A stretch of 64,000 nt of DNA from Tabrizicola oligotrophica (lineage in GTDB: Bacteria > Pseudomonadota > Alphaproteobacteria > Rhodobacterales > Rhodobacteraceae), in the NCBI RefSeq assembly GCF_011008935.1, contig NZ_JAAIVJ010000001.1, positions 784,304 to 848,303 of the forward strand, in the 5' to 3' direction. Each line of letters starts with the position of its first letter. Positions within the stretch are counted from its first letter, which is position 1. The notes under the pieces are model-generated. The model was given only the letters and a program-made list of their open reading frames with translations. It did not search any database and had not been told where the DNA came from. A program made the translations under genes and the position numbers. Positions 17,222 to 26,183 of this stretch are shown here, one piece after another.

Positions 17222-18508
17222 TCAAGGTGTCGCGCTGACCTGAGCCATGCGGTAGGATTGCAGGTCCGCCGGCAGGATGGGCCGTTCGGGCAGCGTCACG
17301 TCTGCCTCGAACCTTTCGCCGTCGCGCAGGTAGACCAGCTGCACCTTGTCGCCCACCTTGAGATTGCGCACCACGTCCAGCGCGGTGTCGCGGTCGGTGA
17401 TCCTTGTGCCGTTCACCTCGGTGATGATGTCACCGCCCAGCAGGAACGCGGTTCCGCCCCAGGTCACCGGCCAGACCCCGCCCTTCAAGCCGATCTGGTC
17501 TGCCGCACTGCCCGGCTCGACGGTTTCGACCAGAAAGCCCGAGCTGTCTTCCCAGAACAGGAACGGCACGCCAAGGATCATCAGGATGGGCGGCGTGGTC
17601 ATCTGGCCGTAAAGCCCGTGCCACGGCCGCGAAATCTTGCCTTTGGCCTTCAATTCGCTGACGGCAGGCGCAAGGATATCAACCGGGATGGCAAAGGCCG
17701 TGTTCTCGCCGCGCGCCGGCGGGATTTGCCGGGCCACCATGCCCACGACCTTGCCGCAATCGTCCAAGAGCGGACCGCCCGAATTGCCCGGATTGACCGT
17801 GGCATCGGTCTGCAACATGGGGCTCATCCAGCTGGTGGTGGTATCGCGCCGGACCCGGTGCAGGCCGGTCAGGATGCCTTGGGTCACGGTCTTGCCAAGC
17901 CCCATCGGATAGCCCACTGCCCAGACCGGCTCGCCAAGCGCAATTGACGCCGGATCGGCGAAGTCCAGATGGGGAAGGCTGGCAGCGGGGTCGGTGGGCT
18001 CGGAAAGATCACCCGCAAGTTCGCGCAACACCGCCAGATCCAGGATGGGATCAAGAGCCACGATCTCGGCGCTCAGCGTCAGATCGTCAGCATAGATCAC
18101 CACGTCCTTGGCATCGGCCACGACATGATAATTGGTCAGATACAGCCCATCGGCAGTGCGAAACCCCGTTCCGAAGCTGGGCAAGACCCGATGGTCCACC
18201 CGGAACTGATCAATGGTCAGCGAAAAGATCTCGACTACCGCGCCAGAGGCGGCGCCATAGATCTCCTCGGCGGTCTTGCCGCATCGTTCGGCGCCGGCCG
18301 CGTCGGCGGGTGCAGCAAGCGCCAGCAGGGCCAAAGCGCCGACGATTGCACCGCCCAAGGCACCGCGCATCTTGCCGCCCGCCGGGGCCAGCCACGCCCG
18401 CACCCGCGCCGCCGGCACAAGCTGCTGCCGGGCGCCTCCGTCCTTGCCGGCGCTCGGCAGCAGGGCCAACAATCCGGCGGAACGGCCCCCCTGAGACCAC
18501 GTCGTCAT
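17222..18508 (-). CDS. Trypsin-like S1C serine protease (HtrA/DegS-like, one PDZ)
   Basis: 428 residues from ATG 18508. Catalytic triad His128 (TNYHVVADA), Asp157 (DPILDLAVL) and Ser243 (PGNSGGPL) are intact. A single PDZ-like region near residues 320-405 (GFLVETVEPGSAADQIGL, GDIITEVNGTRI) follows. A hydrophobic segment with AxA cleavage (LLALAAPADA) lies near residue 65, so the product is periplasmic or membrane-anchored. ATG 18508 has GAGGGAGGGG just upstream; an internal ATG at 18370 would give a normal signal peptide without the 46-residue basic leader. The second start remains a real alternative. Substrate specificity unknown. Confidence 0.85.
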   Translation of the reverse strand: MTTWSQGGRSAGLLALLPSAGKDGGARQQLVPAARVRAWLAPAGGKMRGALGGAIVGALALLALAAPADAAGAERCGKTAEEIYGAASGAVVEIFSLTIDQFRVDHRVLPSFGTGFRTADGLYLTNYHVVADAKDVVIYADDLTLSAEIVALDPILDLAVLRELAGDLSEPTDPAASLPHLDFADPASIALGEPVWAVGYPMGLGKTVTQGILTGLHRVRRDTTTSWMSPMLQTDATVNPGNSGGPLLDDCGKVVGMVARQIPPARGENTAFAIPVDILAPAVSELKAKGKISRPWHGLYGQMTTPPILMILGVPFLFWEDSSGFLVETVEPGSAADQIGLKGGVWPVTWGGTAFLLGGDIITEVNGTRITDRDTALDVVRNLKVGDKVQLVYLRDGERFEADVTLPERPILPADLQSYRMAQVSATP

Positions 18509-18588
18509 CACAACCCCTCCCTCATGCCTGGGCATATGACGCCCAACCGCAAGGCTGCGCCTGCCTGACGGACCGCGCCCTGACCTTG

Positions 18589-18633
18589 TTCAACCCTTCC
18601 CGGTTCAACCCGGCCCGGTTCAACCCTGCGCGC
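18589..18633. repeat. Three tandem 15-bp repeats
   Basis: TTCAACCCTTCCCGG, TTCAACCCGGCCCGG and TTCAACCCTGCGCGC lie head to tail between the host-attachment-family gene and the S1C protease gene. The unit starts TTCAACCC each time. No coding role is visible. Confidence 0.8.
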
Positions 18634-18691
18634 GGCTCTTGCCACCGCCGTCACCGGCAAAGCCGCGCCTGCCCAATGACCCGTCTCCGGC

Positions 18692-19126
18692 TTAAGCCGT
18701 CAGGTGCCACGCCAATTCGCTTTCGGGCAGGTTCATGAGATCCTTGCGCAACTCGGTCGTCACTTTGGCGGCCAGCGCTTTCGGCAAGGCGTCGCGCAAG
18801 GCCCCAAGCATCTTTGGCCCCGCCGCAATCACAAGGGCATCCGCCTTTGCCACCGGCCAGACCCGTTCCACCGCCGCGACCGCATGGCGTGCCATGGCCG
18901 CCCGCCCCAGGGCCTCGCGGTCGCTTGCCTCGTTGCCGACCACAAAGCTCGCCCCCCCGGGGCCGCTGTGACTTTGCGAGCCTTCGCCGGAGAACGCCCG
19001 TTCGACATCGCCCAGGGATTCCGCCGTGCGATGGGCCAGCTTTTGCAACTCGCCCGGTCCGGGCCCGACATAAATCGAAAATTCCCCTTCAGAAGTCAGA
19101 AGGTAAAGGGTGGTGCGTCTGGTCAT
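18692..19126 (-). CDS. Host-attachment-family protein (Rhodobacterales type)
   Basis: 144 residues of the family named host attachment protein in Agrobacterium-type genomes, related to eRF1-like (baeRF) domains. Visible features are the N-terminal strand TTLYLLTSEGEFSIYV, a glycine/serine-rich loop with SQSHSGPGG near residue 54, and the terminal half with VIAAGPKMLGALRDALP. ATG 19126 has a strong GGAGGAG site 6-8 nt upstream. The name reflects an old mutant phenotype and does not establish function. It is a single-gene unit, with no partner evident. Confidence 0.8.
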   Translation of the reverse strand: MTRRTTLYLLTSEGEFSIYVGPGPGELQKLAHRTAESLGDVERAFSGEGSQSHSGPGGASFVVGNEASDREALGRAAMARHAVAAVERVWPVAKADALVIAAGPKMLGALRDALPKALAAKVTTELRKDLMNLPESELAWHLTA

Positions 19127-19247
19127 GACTGTCTCCTCCCGGCAGCACCGGCAAGAATGCCGATCTGCCAAGGATACCCCAAAACGGGCAGGAGCGCCTT
19201 GATCCGGCTCAAGTCGGCCGGTGCCCAAAGCCCGCCGGGCAGCCACT

Positions 19248-20207
19248 TCAGCGAAAGCCCGCCTGCGCCGCCTCCATCGCCCGCAGCTTGTCCAGCACCC
19301 GCCGCCCGAAATCGGGCGCGCGCGGGTCGTGGCACATGCGCCCGTAATACCAGCCGATATAGGCGCGGAAGGGCCAGTCACCCGCCGCCGCCCGCGCCTC
19401 GGCGCGGGCCAGCGCCGCGTCCAGGTCGCGCCGGCGCGTCACCACTTCGCAGATGTGGTGAAAATCGGTGTCGCCACACAGGACCACCGGCCGTTCGTGC
19501 AGCATGGCCTCGATTCCGACGGCGGAATTGATGGTAACGACCACATCAGCTTTGGCCAGCAAGTCATGGATATTGCCAAGGAATATCTGCAGTCGCGGCT
19601 CCTTGCGCGCCTGTCGTGTCAGCCAGTCCAGCGTCTCGAGGTTCTTTTCCTTGGGATGGGGTTTCACCACCACCGGGCGGGGATCGTCCCGCTCCAGCAA
19701 CGCCTTGATCATGTGGCGCGGGCCGAGGTGGCAGGTCTCGCCCACGTCGCGGTTGTCCTCAGTTTGCAGAAAGACCGCGATGCAATGGTCGGGGGCCGGG
19801 ATCACCTCTGCGGGCTGCTCGTAATGCGACTTGCGCGCGCCGACCATGCGGGCGCGGATGTCGTCAAAGACCGCGGCGTCCCGATCGGGGTCCGGACCGG
19901 GGCGGAAGGTCTCGGCGGCGATCGAGGAAAACAGCCGATAGCCCCAGGGGTCAAGCGTGAAGAACGGCTCGATATAGGCCTTGCCCGCGTTCAGGACGCG
20001 CGGATGGCGGATGCGGGCGTGATGGACGATGTGAAAGCCGTGGTCGGCCTCGATCCGCGCCAGCGTCCGCTCGGGATCGAGGGTGACAACCTCCACCGCC
20101 AGCCCTTCCCCCTGCAGCGCCTTGGCAAGCGTTCCGTAGAACTGCCGCATGGCCCAGGCCCGGGCGCGGATCGCCTCGGGCACATGCAGCGTGACATCCG
20201 CGATCAA
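19248..20207 (-). CDS. Capsule polysaccharide biosynthesis-type glycosyltransferase (KpsS/KpsC-like)
   Basis: 319 residues resembling the capsule-synthesis (KpsS/LipB) family: an LQTEDNRDVG segment near 170, VVVKPHPKEKN near 200, and the DVVVTINSAVGIEAM motif near 242, which corresponds to the nucleotide-sugar-binding C-terminal half. Members transfer Kdo or related sugars to a lipid or glycan in the cytosol. The start is TTG 20207, overlapping the TGA of the upstream oxidoreductase gene by 3-4 bp, so translation is coupled. No other capsule genes are close. Sugar and acceptor are unknown. Confidence 0.75.
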   Translation of the reverse strand: MIADVTLHVPEAIRARAWAMRQFYGTLAKALQGEGLAVEVVTLDPERTLARIEADHGFHIVHHARIRHPRVLNAGKAYIEPFFTLDPWGYRLFSSIAAETFRPGPDPDRDAAVFDDIRARMVGARKSHYEQPAEVIPAPDHCIAVFLQTEDNRDVGETCHLGPRHMIKALLERDDPRPVVVKPHPKEKNLETLDWLTRQARKEPRLQIFLGNIHDLLAKADVVVTINSAVGIEAMLHERPVVLCGDTDFHHICEVVTRRRDLDAALARAEARAAAGDWPFRAYIGWYYGRMCHDPRAPDFGRRVLDKLRAMEAAQAGFR

Positions 20208-21193
20208 ATCGTGACGTCCACCGCCTCGCGATAGGCCCAGTCGATCATCGCCTGCGTGCCCTTGGCGTTCTCCAGCGTCCAGGCGAAAGGCACGCCCTCG
20301 CGCACCGAACGGCCAAAGGCCTCGACCTGCACCTGATACTGGTTCACCGTCGGGAACCGCTCGATCAGCGTGCGGTTCATGCCCTTGTGCAACTCGATCT
20401 CGGCCATGTCATGCACATTGGCGTTGAAGGGGCCGCCTTCCAGCCGGATCATGCCCGTGGTTCCCTGAAAGGTCACGACCTGCCGGTTGTAGGCGCGCAT
20501 CGTGGTCATCGAATTGTAGGTGTAGCGGCCCAGCGGGCCCTGCATGGTGGCGGCCACCTGCGCCCAGATTTCCACGCCCTTTTCGCGGATCACCCGCGAG
20601 GACAGCTCCACCGGCTCGGCCCCGGTGGCAAAGCGCGCCGCGCCGAAGGTGTAGACCCCGATGTCGCGCAACGACCCCCCGCCGGTTTCCGGCCGGTTGC
20701 GGATATTGCCACTGTCGTCGAGGTAGAAGGAGAACTGCGCGTCGACATGGCGCAGCGTGCCGATCTCGCCGGCCGCGATCCATTCCCGGGCGCGCTGCCA
20801 TTGCGGATGATGCACGATCATATAGGCCTCGGCCGCCACCAGCCCGCTGCGGTCGCGCGCGGCGATCAGGGCGTCGATTTCCGGGGCATGCAGCGCGATG
20901 GGCTTTTCGGTCAGCACATGCTTGCCCGCCTCCAGCGCCTTCAGCGTCCATTCGACATGCAGGTGGTTCGGCAGGGGCACATAGACCGCATCAATGCCCG
21001 GGTCCGACAACAGCGCCTCATAGGTCTTGGCGTGGCGCGCGGCGGGGGCAAAGGCCTGGAACTCCGCCACCTTTTCGGCGCTGGACGAGGCCACCGCCAC
21101 CAGCTCCGCCCCATGGGCGGCGTGGATCGCCGGGCCCATCCGGTTCAGCGCGAAGTTCGACGCGCCGAGAATGCCCCATTTGACGGTTTTCAT
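20204..21193 (-). CDS. Gfo/Idh/MocA-family NAD(P)-dependent oxidoreductase
   Basis: 329 residues. An N-terminal Rossmann fold starts WGILGASNFALNRMGPAI; the family EKPIA motif is near residue 97, and the C-terminal alpha/beta substrate domain contains a GGGSLRDIGVY segment near 172. Such enzymes oxidise or reduce sugars, inositols or bile-pigment-like substrates. ATG 21193 begins the fold directly. It is the first gene of a two-gene unit with the capsule-type glycosyltransferase, so a sugar-nucleotide modification is a fair inference. Confidence 0.9.
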   Translation of the reverse strand: MKTVKWGILGASNFALNRMGPAIHAAHGAELVAVASSSAEKVAEFQAFAPAARHAKTYEALLSDPGIDAVYVPLPNHLHVEWTLKALEAGKHVLTEKPIALHAPEIDALIAARDRSGLVAAEAYMIVHHPQWQRAREWIAAGEIGTLRHVDAQFSFYLDDSGNIRNRPETGGGSLRDIGVYTFGAARFATGAEPVELSSRVIREKGVEIWAQVAATMQGPLGRYTYNSMTTMRAYNRQVVTFQGTTGMIRLEGGPFNANVHDMAEIELHKGMNRTLIERFPTVNQYQVQVEAFGRSVREGVPFAWTLENAKGTQAMIDWAYREAVDVTI

Positions 21194-21246
21194 GGGCTTG
21201 CCCTCCTGTTTCCCCTCAAATTAGGGGAGCGGCAGGGTCAAGACAA

Positions 21247-22023
21247 CTAGGCACGCGCCAGAAGCGCCTTGGCAAAGGCGAAAAGCAGGACCACGGCATA
21301 GCCGACTGCCACCACCGACATCACCGCCCAGGGGTCGCGCAACAACAGGACGACAAGGGCGATGACCGCGATGACGACAAAGGCGGCGCGGTCAGTCGGG
21401 ACCCGGACGGATTTCAGCGACGGTGTGGGCAGGCGCGAGATCATCAGCAGACCCACCAGCACCAGCCAGCCGGCAAGCACAGGCCAGGGCGCCATCGGCC
21501 AGTCGGGGAATTGCCAGGCAATGTAAAGCGGCGTCATGGACAGCATCGCCCCCGCAGGCGAGGGCACGCCCTGAAACTTGCCAAGCCGGGCCAGCCCCGC
21601 CGCCATCTCGTTGCCGATGTTGAAGCGCGCCAGCCGCAAGACGGTGCAGACGACATAGATCAGCACTGCGCCCCAGCCGAAATCATTGCCGGCCGGGAAG
21701 GCCCAGTAATACATCAGCATTCCCGGCGCGACACCGAAGTTCAGGAAATCGGCCAGCGAATCCAGTTCCGCCCCAAGCGGGCTTTCGCTTTTCAAGAACC
21801 GCGCCAGCCGCCCGTCGAGCCCGTCCAGCACCCCGGCCAGCAGGATCATCACCACCGCGGCCGAAAAGAACCCCGCCGCCGAGAAGCGGATCGAGGCCAG
21901 CCCCGCGCACAGGGCGCCGACTGTCATCATGTTCGGCAAGAGCTGCACCAGCGACATGTCGCGCCGCGCCCCCGGCCAGCGCTTCAGGTCGGGCTTTTCC
22001 TCGGGGTCCGGCAGCACGCCCAT
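21247..22023 (-). CDS. pssA: CDP-diacylglycerol--serine O-phosphatidyltransferase
   Basis: 258-residue membrane enzyme that makes phosphatidylserine from CDP-diacylglycerol and L-serine. The CDP-alcohol phosphotransferase motif DG-x2-AR-x8-G-x3-D-x3-D is complete (from LDGLDGRLAR to DSLADFLNFG, about residues 68-95). Several hydrophobic segments follow. ATG 22023 with GGAG 8 nt upstream is preferred over GTG 22032. The gene starts just after the TAA of psd, so both enzymes of phosphatidylethanolamine synthesis are made from one transcript, in the order psd-pssA. Confidence 0.95.
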   Translation of the reverse strand: MGVLPDPEEKPDLKRWPGARRDMSLVQLLPNMMTVGALCAGLASIRFSAAGFFSAAVVMILLAGVLDGLDGRLARFLKSESPLGAELDSLADFLNFGVAPGMLMYYWAFPAGNDFGWGAVLIYVVCTVLRLARFNIGNEMAAGLARLGKFQGVPSPAGAMLSMTPLYIAWQFPDWPMAPWPVLAGWLVLVGLLMISRLPTPSLKSVRVPTDRAAFVVIAVIALVVLLLRDPWAVMSVVAVGYAVVLLFAFAKALLARA

Positions 22024-22024
22024 C

Positions 22025-22717
22025 TTATTCACTCCGCGCCAGACGCGGGGCCAGATCGCGCGTCAGGTCCGCAATCACGGTTTCGCCCGCCACCATGGTC
22101 TGGCCCAGCGCCACCTGCGGCTCTACCCCTTCGGGCAGATAGACATCCAGCCGCGAGCCGAAGCGGATCAGGCCAAAGCGGTCGCCCATGCGCAGGGATT
22201 GCCCGACGCGGGCAAAGCAGACGATGCGGCGCGCGACCAGCCCGGCGATCTGCACCACGGCCACCTTGCGGCCATCGGCCAGCCGGATCGCCAGCGAATT
22301 GCGTTCGTTGTCCGACGAGGCCTTGTCGAGCGAGGCGTTCAGGAATTTCCCCGGCCGATAGGCGATGGCGTCGATCTGGCCTGCGACCGGCATGCGGTTC
22401 ACATGGCAGTTGAAGACGTTCATGAACACCGAGACGCGCAAGAGCGCCTCCGGTCCCATGCCCAGCTCTTCCGGCGGAACCGCGCGTTCGATCAGCGAGA
22501 TCACCCCGTCGGCGGGCGAGACGATCAGGCCCTCGTCCAGGGGCACCGAGCGGACAGGATCGCGGAAGAAGTAATAGCACCAGACCGTCAGACCGAGGCC
22601 AAGCCAGCCCAAGGGCTCCCACAGCCAGAACAGCACCAGCGTCACCGCGCCGAAGATGGCGACAAAGCGCCAGCCCTCGGGATGCATGGGTTTGATAAAC
22701 GTGTCGAGCATGTTCAT
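22025..22717 (-). CDS. psd: Phosphatidylserine decarboxylase, short pyruvoyl type
   Basis: 230-residue proenzyme that converts phosphatidylserine to phosphatidylethanolamine. Self-cleavage between Gly187 and Ser188 in [11 protein letters not shown] would create the pyruvoyl group; an N-terminal hydrophobic hairpin (about 18-50) anchors it to the inner membrane. SPADGVI and [12 protein letters not shown] motifs are present. Length matches the short alphaproteobacterial class. It ends two bases before the pssA ATG. Two ATGs (22717 and 22711) are possible; the first is given. Confidence 0.94.
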   Translation of the reverse strand: MNMLDTFIKPMHPEGWRFVAIFGAVTLVLFWLWEPLGWLGLGLTVWCYYFFRDPVRSVPLDEGLIVSPADGVISLIERAVPPEELGMGPEALLRVSVFMNVFNCHVNRMPVAGQIDAIAYRPGKFLNASLDKASSDNERNSLAIRLADGRKVAVVQIAGLVARRIVCFARVGQSLRMGDRFGLIRFGSRLDVYLPEGVEPQVALGQTMVAGETVIADLTRDLAPRLARSE

Positions 22718-22800
22718 GGGCAGGGACCTTGCGTTGTTGCGGCGGTCCTAGCGGTTGCGGGCGCGCGGAGCAAGAAAAACCCCGCAGGAACGTGGCGCAA

Positions 22801-22907
22801 CGGAATTTGTCGCAAATTCCGGCGCCGATTTCTGGCGCAGAAATCGGGGCGCCCTGCGGCGCGGAGTTTGCGCCAAACTCCGCGCCGATTTCCGCGCCGG
22901 AAATCGG
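22801..22907. terminator. Array of four perfect hairpins downstream of rpoH
   Basis: Four consecutive stems: CGGAATTTG/CAAATTCCG (22801-22821), CCGATTTCTG/CAGAAATCGG (22825-22847), GCGGAGTTTG/CAAACTCCGC (22861-22883) and CCGATTTCCG/CGGAAATCGG (22885-22907), each with a 3-nt loop. The array starts 10 bp beyond the rpoH stop on the minus strand and precedes psd. It probably terminates rpoH transcription or stabilises its 3' end. Stems resemble two other loci in the window. Confidence 0.85.
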
Positions 22908-22916
22908 TGGCCCGGC

Positions 22917-23813
22917 TCAGGCCGGAACCGTCATGCCCTTGCCCTTGGCCAGATCGCGCATGCGCGCCTGCAGCTTTTCAAAGGCCCGCACCTCGATCTG
23001 GCGGATGCGCTCGCGCGAGACGCCGTAGCTTTCCGACAGATCCTCCAGCGTCACCGGGTCTTCCGACAGCCGGCGCTTGACCAGAACATCGCGCTCGCGC
23101 TCGTTCAGCGCGTCCATGGCCTGGGTCAGAAGGCCAAGGCGGATGTCCATCTCGTCCTTTTCGGCATAGGCGCCGGCCTGATCGCTGTCCTCGTCCTCCA
23201 GCCAGTCCTGCCATTGGCTGCCGCCCTCGCCATCGGCGCCGACCTGCACGTTCAGGCTGGCATCCGAGCCGGCGAGCCGGCGGTTCATGTCGACGACATC
23301 GGCCTCGGAGACCGAGAGATCCTTGGCAATCCGGGCAAGGTTTTCCGGCCTGAGGTCGCCCTCTTCCAGCGCGCCGACCTTGGCCTTGGCCTTGCGCAGG
23401 TTGAAAAACAGCTTCTTCTGGGCGCTGGTCGTGCCCAGTTTCACCAGGCTCCAGGACCGCAGGATGTATTCCTGGATCGAGGCGCGGATCCACCACATCG
23501 CATAGGTCGCAAGGCGAAAGCCCTTTTCGGGATCAAAGCGCTTGACCGCCTGCATCAGCCCGACGTTGGCCTCGGAGATCACCTCGGCCTGCGGCAGGCC
23601 ATAGCCGCGATAGCCCATGGCGATTTTCGCCGCCAGGCGCAGGTGGCTGGTCACCAGCCGATGCGCCGCCTGCGGATCCTGCCGGTCGGCCCAGGCCTTG
23701 GCCAGCATGTATTCTTCTTCCGGTTCCAGCATCGGGAACTTGCGGATGTCCTGCATGTAGCGGTTCAGCCCCTGTTCCGGGCTGGGTGCAGGCAGGTTTG
23801 CGTAGGTGCTCAT
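22917..23813 (-). CDS. rpoH: RNA polymerase sigma-32 factor
   Basis: 298 residues. Region 2 includes HLRLAAKIAMGYRGYGLP and the -10-melting FRLATYAMWWIRASIQEY near 100-120; the RpoH box QKKLFFNLRK near residue 137 distinguishes it from RpoD; region 4.2 has LSESYGVSRERIRQIE near 260. The sequence is closest, from memory, to RpoH1 of Rhodobacter. It directs heat-shock and singlet-oxygen-overlap genes. ATG 23813 has GAGGGGG upstream. The 183-bp upstream stretch holds the kup terminator hairpins and presumably the promoter, which I could not pin down. Confidence 0.95.
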   Translation of the reverse strand: MSTYANLPAPSPEQGLNRYMQDIRKFPMLEPEEEYMLAKAWADRQDPQAAHRLVTSHLRLAAKIAMGYRGYGLPQAEVISEANVGLMQAVKRFDPEKGFRLATYAMWWIRASIQEYILRSWSLVKLGTTSAQKKLFFNLRKAKAKVGALEEGDLRPENLARIAKDLSVSEADVVDMNRRLAGSDASLNVQVGADGEGGSQWQDWLEDEDSDQAGAYAEKDEMDIRLGLLTQAMDALNERERDVLVKRRLSEDPVTLEDLSESYGVSRERIRQIEVRAFEKLQARMRDLAKGKGMTVPA

Positions 23814-23916
23814 GAGCCCCCTCATTGTTCATCGGGTCCGATTTCGGCCCCCGAAGACCGGAAACCTATGCCCCTTGCGCGCCGCATTCAAGGTTTGCGA
23901 TATCACGCATTGATGA

Positions 23917-23977
23917 ACGGAAGATGTGCATCTTTCCGTCGGGGGGAAGGGATGTAACAATTTCCTCGCGAAATTGT
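23917..23977 (-). terminator. Two hairpins downstream of kup
   Basis: ACGGAAGATG / CATCTTTCCGT (23917-23939, one bulged T) and ACAATTTC-CTCGC-GAAATTGT (23957-23977, perfect 8-bp stem). They lie 3' of kup on the minus strand and upstream of rpoH, so they are likely to separate the two transcripts. Confidence 0.65.
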
Positions 23978-23996
23978 CAGGTTTGCGCCGCGCCGC

Positions 23997-25985
23997 TCAG
24001 ATCGCCACCCGCTCGCCCAGTTCGACCACCCGGTCGCGCGGCAGATGGAAAAAGTCGGTCGGGTCGGCCGACATCCGGGCCAGCGCGGCGTAAAGCTGGT
24101 CGAGCATCCGGCCAAACCCGGCCGTGCCCGAGGCCACCGGGCGGCGCCGGCCCAGAAAGAAGGTCGAGGTCATGACGTCGAACTTCAGCCCGGCGCGGCG
24201 GGCATGGACCATGGCGCGGCTGACGTTCGGCGTCTCCATGAAGCCGAAGCGCAGGGTCAGAACGGCGAAACGGCCGTCCAGAACCTGGTACTCGACGCGT
24301 TCGTCCATCGTGGCATAGGGCACGCGCAGGGTCTCCACCGTCAGAAGCACGGTCTGGTCATGCAATACGCGGTTGTGCTTCAGGTTGTGCAGCAGCGCCG
24401 AGGGCACCACATCGGCATCCGGCGTCAGGAAAAACGCCGTACCGGGAATGACCTGCACCGAGGAATTGCGCATCGAGCGGACAAAGCTGGTCAACGGAAT
24501 GGCCAGCTTGTGCAGCCGGGTGTTCACCCGCTGGCTGCCACGCCACCAGGCGGCCATGACAAGGCACAGCACGGCCGCGATCAGCACCGGCACATAGCCG
24601 CCATCGGCAATCTTCGCGGCGTTGGAGGCGAAGAACGCAAGTTCGACCACGATGACCGGCGCGATCAGCAGCAGGCTCAGGACAAGCGGCAGGCGTTTGA
24701 CGCGCCACAGGAACAGCGCGCCCAGCGTGGTTTCCAGCACCATGCTGCCCGTCACCGAAATGCCGTAGGCCGAGGCCAGAGCCCCCGAGGAGCGGAACGA
24801 CAGCACCAGCCACAGCACCCCGAACAGCAGCATCCAGTTGATCGCGCCGATATAGATCTGCCCCGACGAAGTTTCCGCCGTGTGCCGGATCGTCAGTCGC
24901 GGCAGGAATCCCAGCTGGATCGCGGCCCGCGCCATGGAAAACGCCCCCGAGATCACCGCCTGCGCCGCAATCACCGTCGCCGCCGTCGCAAGCACCACCA
25001 GCACGGGCAGGGCATGGCCAGAGGCCATCGAGAAGAACGGGCTTTCCAGCGCGGCGGGATTTGCCAGCACCAGCGCGCCCTGCCCCAGATAGTTCAGCAC
25101 CAGCGCCGGGAAGATCAACGCGAACCAGGCGATGACGATCGGGCGGCGGCCGAAATGGCCAAGGTCGGCATAAAGCGCCTCGCCCCCGGTCACGGCCAGG
25201 AACACTGCGCCCAGCACCACAAAGGCCACGCCCTTGTGGGCCAGCAGGAAGCCGAAACCCCAGCCCGGGTTCAGCGCCGCAAGGATGCCGGGGTTGGCCG
25301 CCATGTGCCAGACCCCGAGCCCGCCCAGCGTGAGGAACCACAGCACGGTGATCGGCCCGAAGAAGCCCGCGATCTTGGCCGTGCCGCGCCGCTGTACCAT
25401 GAACAGCGCCATCAGGATGCCGATGGAGACCGGCAGCACCCATTTGTTCAGGGCGGGCAGCACCAGCTCCATCCCCTCGACCGCCGACAGCACCGAAATC
25501 GCCGGGGTGATGACCGCATCACCGCCAAAAAGCGCCGCCGCCGCAATCGCCAGTGCCAGAATCGGCAGCGAGCGGCGGCCCAGCGCCAGCCGGACCAGCG
25601 TGTAAAGCGCCAGCACCCCACCCTCGCCGCGGTTGTCGACGCGCAGAAGCGCGAAGATGTATTTGACGGTGACGATCAGCACCAGCGTCCAGACCAGAAG
25701 CGACAAGAGGCCCAGAACCTCGGGACGGCCGGGCTGGGTGCCTTCGGCGGCGGTGGCGTGCAGCGCCTCGCGGAAGGCGTAAAGCGGCGAGGTGCCGATG
25801 TCGCCGTAGACCACCCCGATCGCCCCCACGACCAGCGCCGCCATGCCCTGCCGCTCATGTTCCGAATGGTGGATGTCGGCTTCGGCATCGGATTCGGCGC
25901 GCAGATAATCGGCGATGTCCAGCGCCTCTTCGTCGAAGAGCGGCAGTTGCTCGGGGTCCGCGGGGCGGACGGGATCGTGGATCAT
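23997..25985 (-). CDS. kup: Low-affinity potassium transporter Kup
   Basis: 662-residue K+/H+ symporter of the KUP/HAK family. Family motifs include GVVYGDIGTSPLYA near residue 60 and DAVITPAISVLSAVEG near 175; about twelve hydrophobic segments are followed by a cytosolic C-terminal domain of about 180 residues. ATG 25985 gives a length usual for the family, but the ribosome site is weak and ATG 26057 is possible. It is a single-gene unit between rluD and rpoH. It may complement the KefB/C-like efflux system at 965-2965 in K+ homeostasis. Confidence 0.94.
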   Translation of the reverse strand: MIHDPVRPADPEQLPLFDEEALDIADYLRAESDAEADIHHSEHERQGMAALVVGAIGVVYGDIGTSPLYAFREALHATAAEGTQPGRPEVLGLLSLLVWTLVLIVTVKYIFALLRVDNRGEGGVLALYTLVRLALGRRSLPILALAIAAAALFGGDAVITPAISVLSAVEGMELVLPALNKWVLPVSIGILMALFMVQRRGTAKIAGFFGPITVLWFLTLGGLGVWHMAANPGILAALNPGWGFGFLLAHKGVAFVVLGAVFLAVTGGEALYADLGHFGRRPIVIAWFALIFPALVLNYLGQGALVLANPAALESPFFSMASGHALPVLVVLATAATVIAAQAVISGAFSMARAAIQLGFLPRLTIRHTAETSSGQIYIGAINWMLLFGVLWLVLSFRSSGALASAYGISVTGSMVLETTLGALFLWRVKRLPLVLSLLLIAPVIVVELAFFASNAAKIADGGYVPVLIAAVLCLVMAAWWRGSQRVNTRLHKLAIPLTSFVRSMRNSSVQVIPGTAFFLTPDADVVPSALLHNLKHNRVLHDQTVLLTVETLRVPYATMDERVEYQVLDGRFAVLTLRFGFMETPNVSRAMVHARRAGLKFDVMTSTFFLGRRRPVASGTAGFGRMLDQLYAALARMSADPTDFFHLPRDRVVELGERVAI

Positions 25986-26183
25986 GGCATCCAGCTTTGA
26001 TGTGGGGATCGGGAGGCCGTCAGCCGCCTGCAGATGGCGGATCAGGCAGGAAATCATGGGTGGTCTGGCAGACGACCCTTGCGAACACTCCGGCGCAACT
26101 GCCGATTCCGTCGGCATTGCGCGGACCCTACGCCGCTCACGCGGGCGTAACAAGAGGAAACAATGACGTGAGCAGGCGCCGGC

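Noticed and set aside
24045..26000. Plus-strand open frame (651 codons) opposite kup
   Set aside because: Gln/Arg/His-rich antisense shadow of a clear transporter gene.
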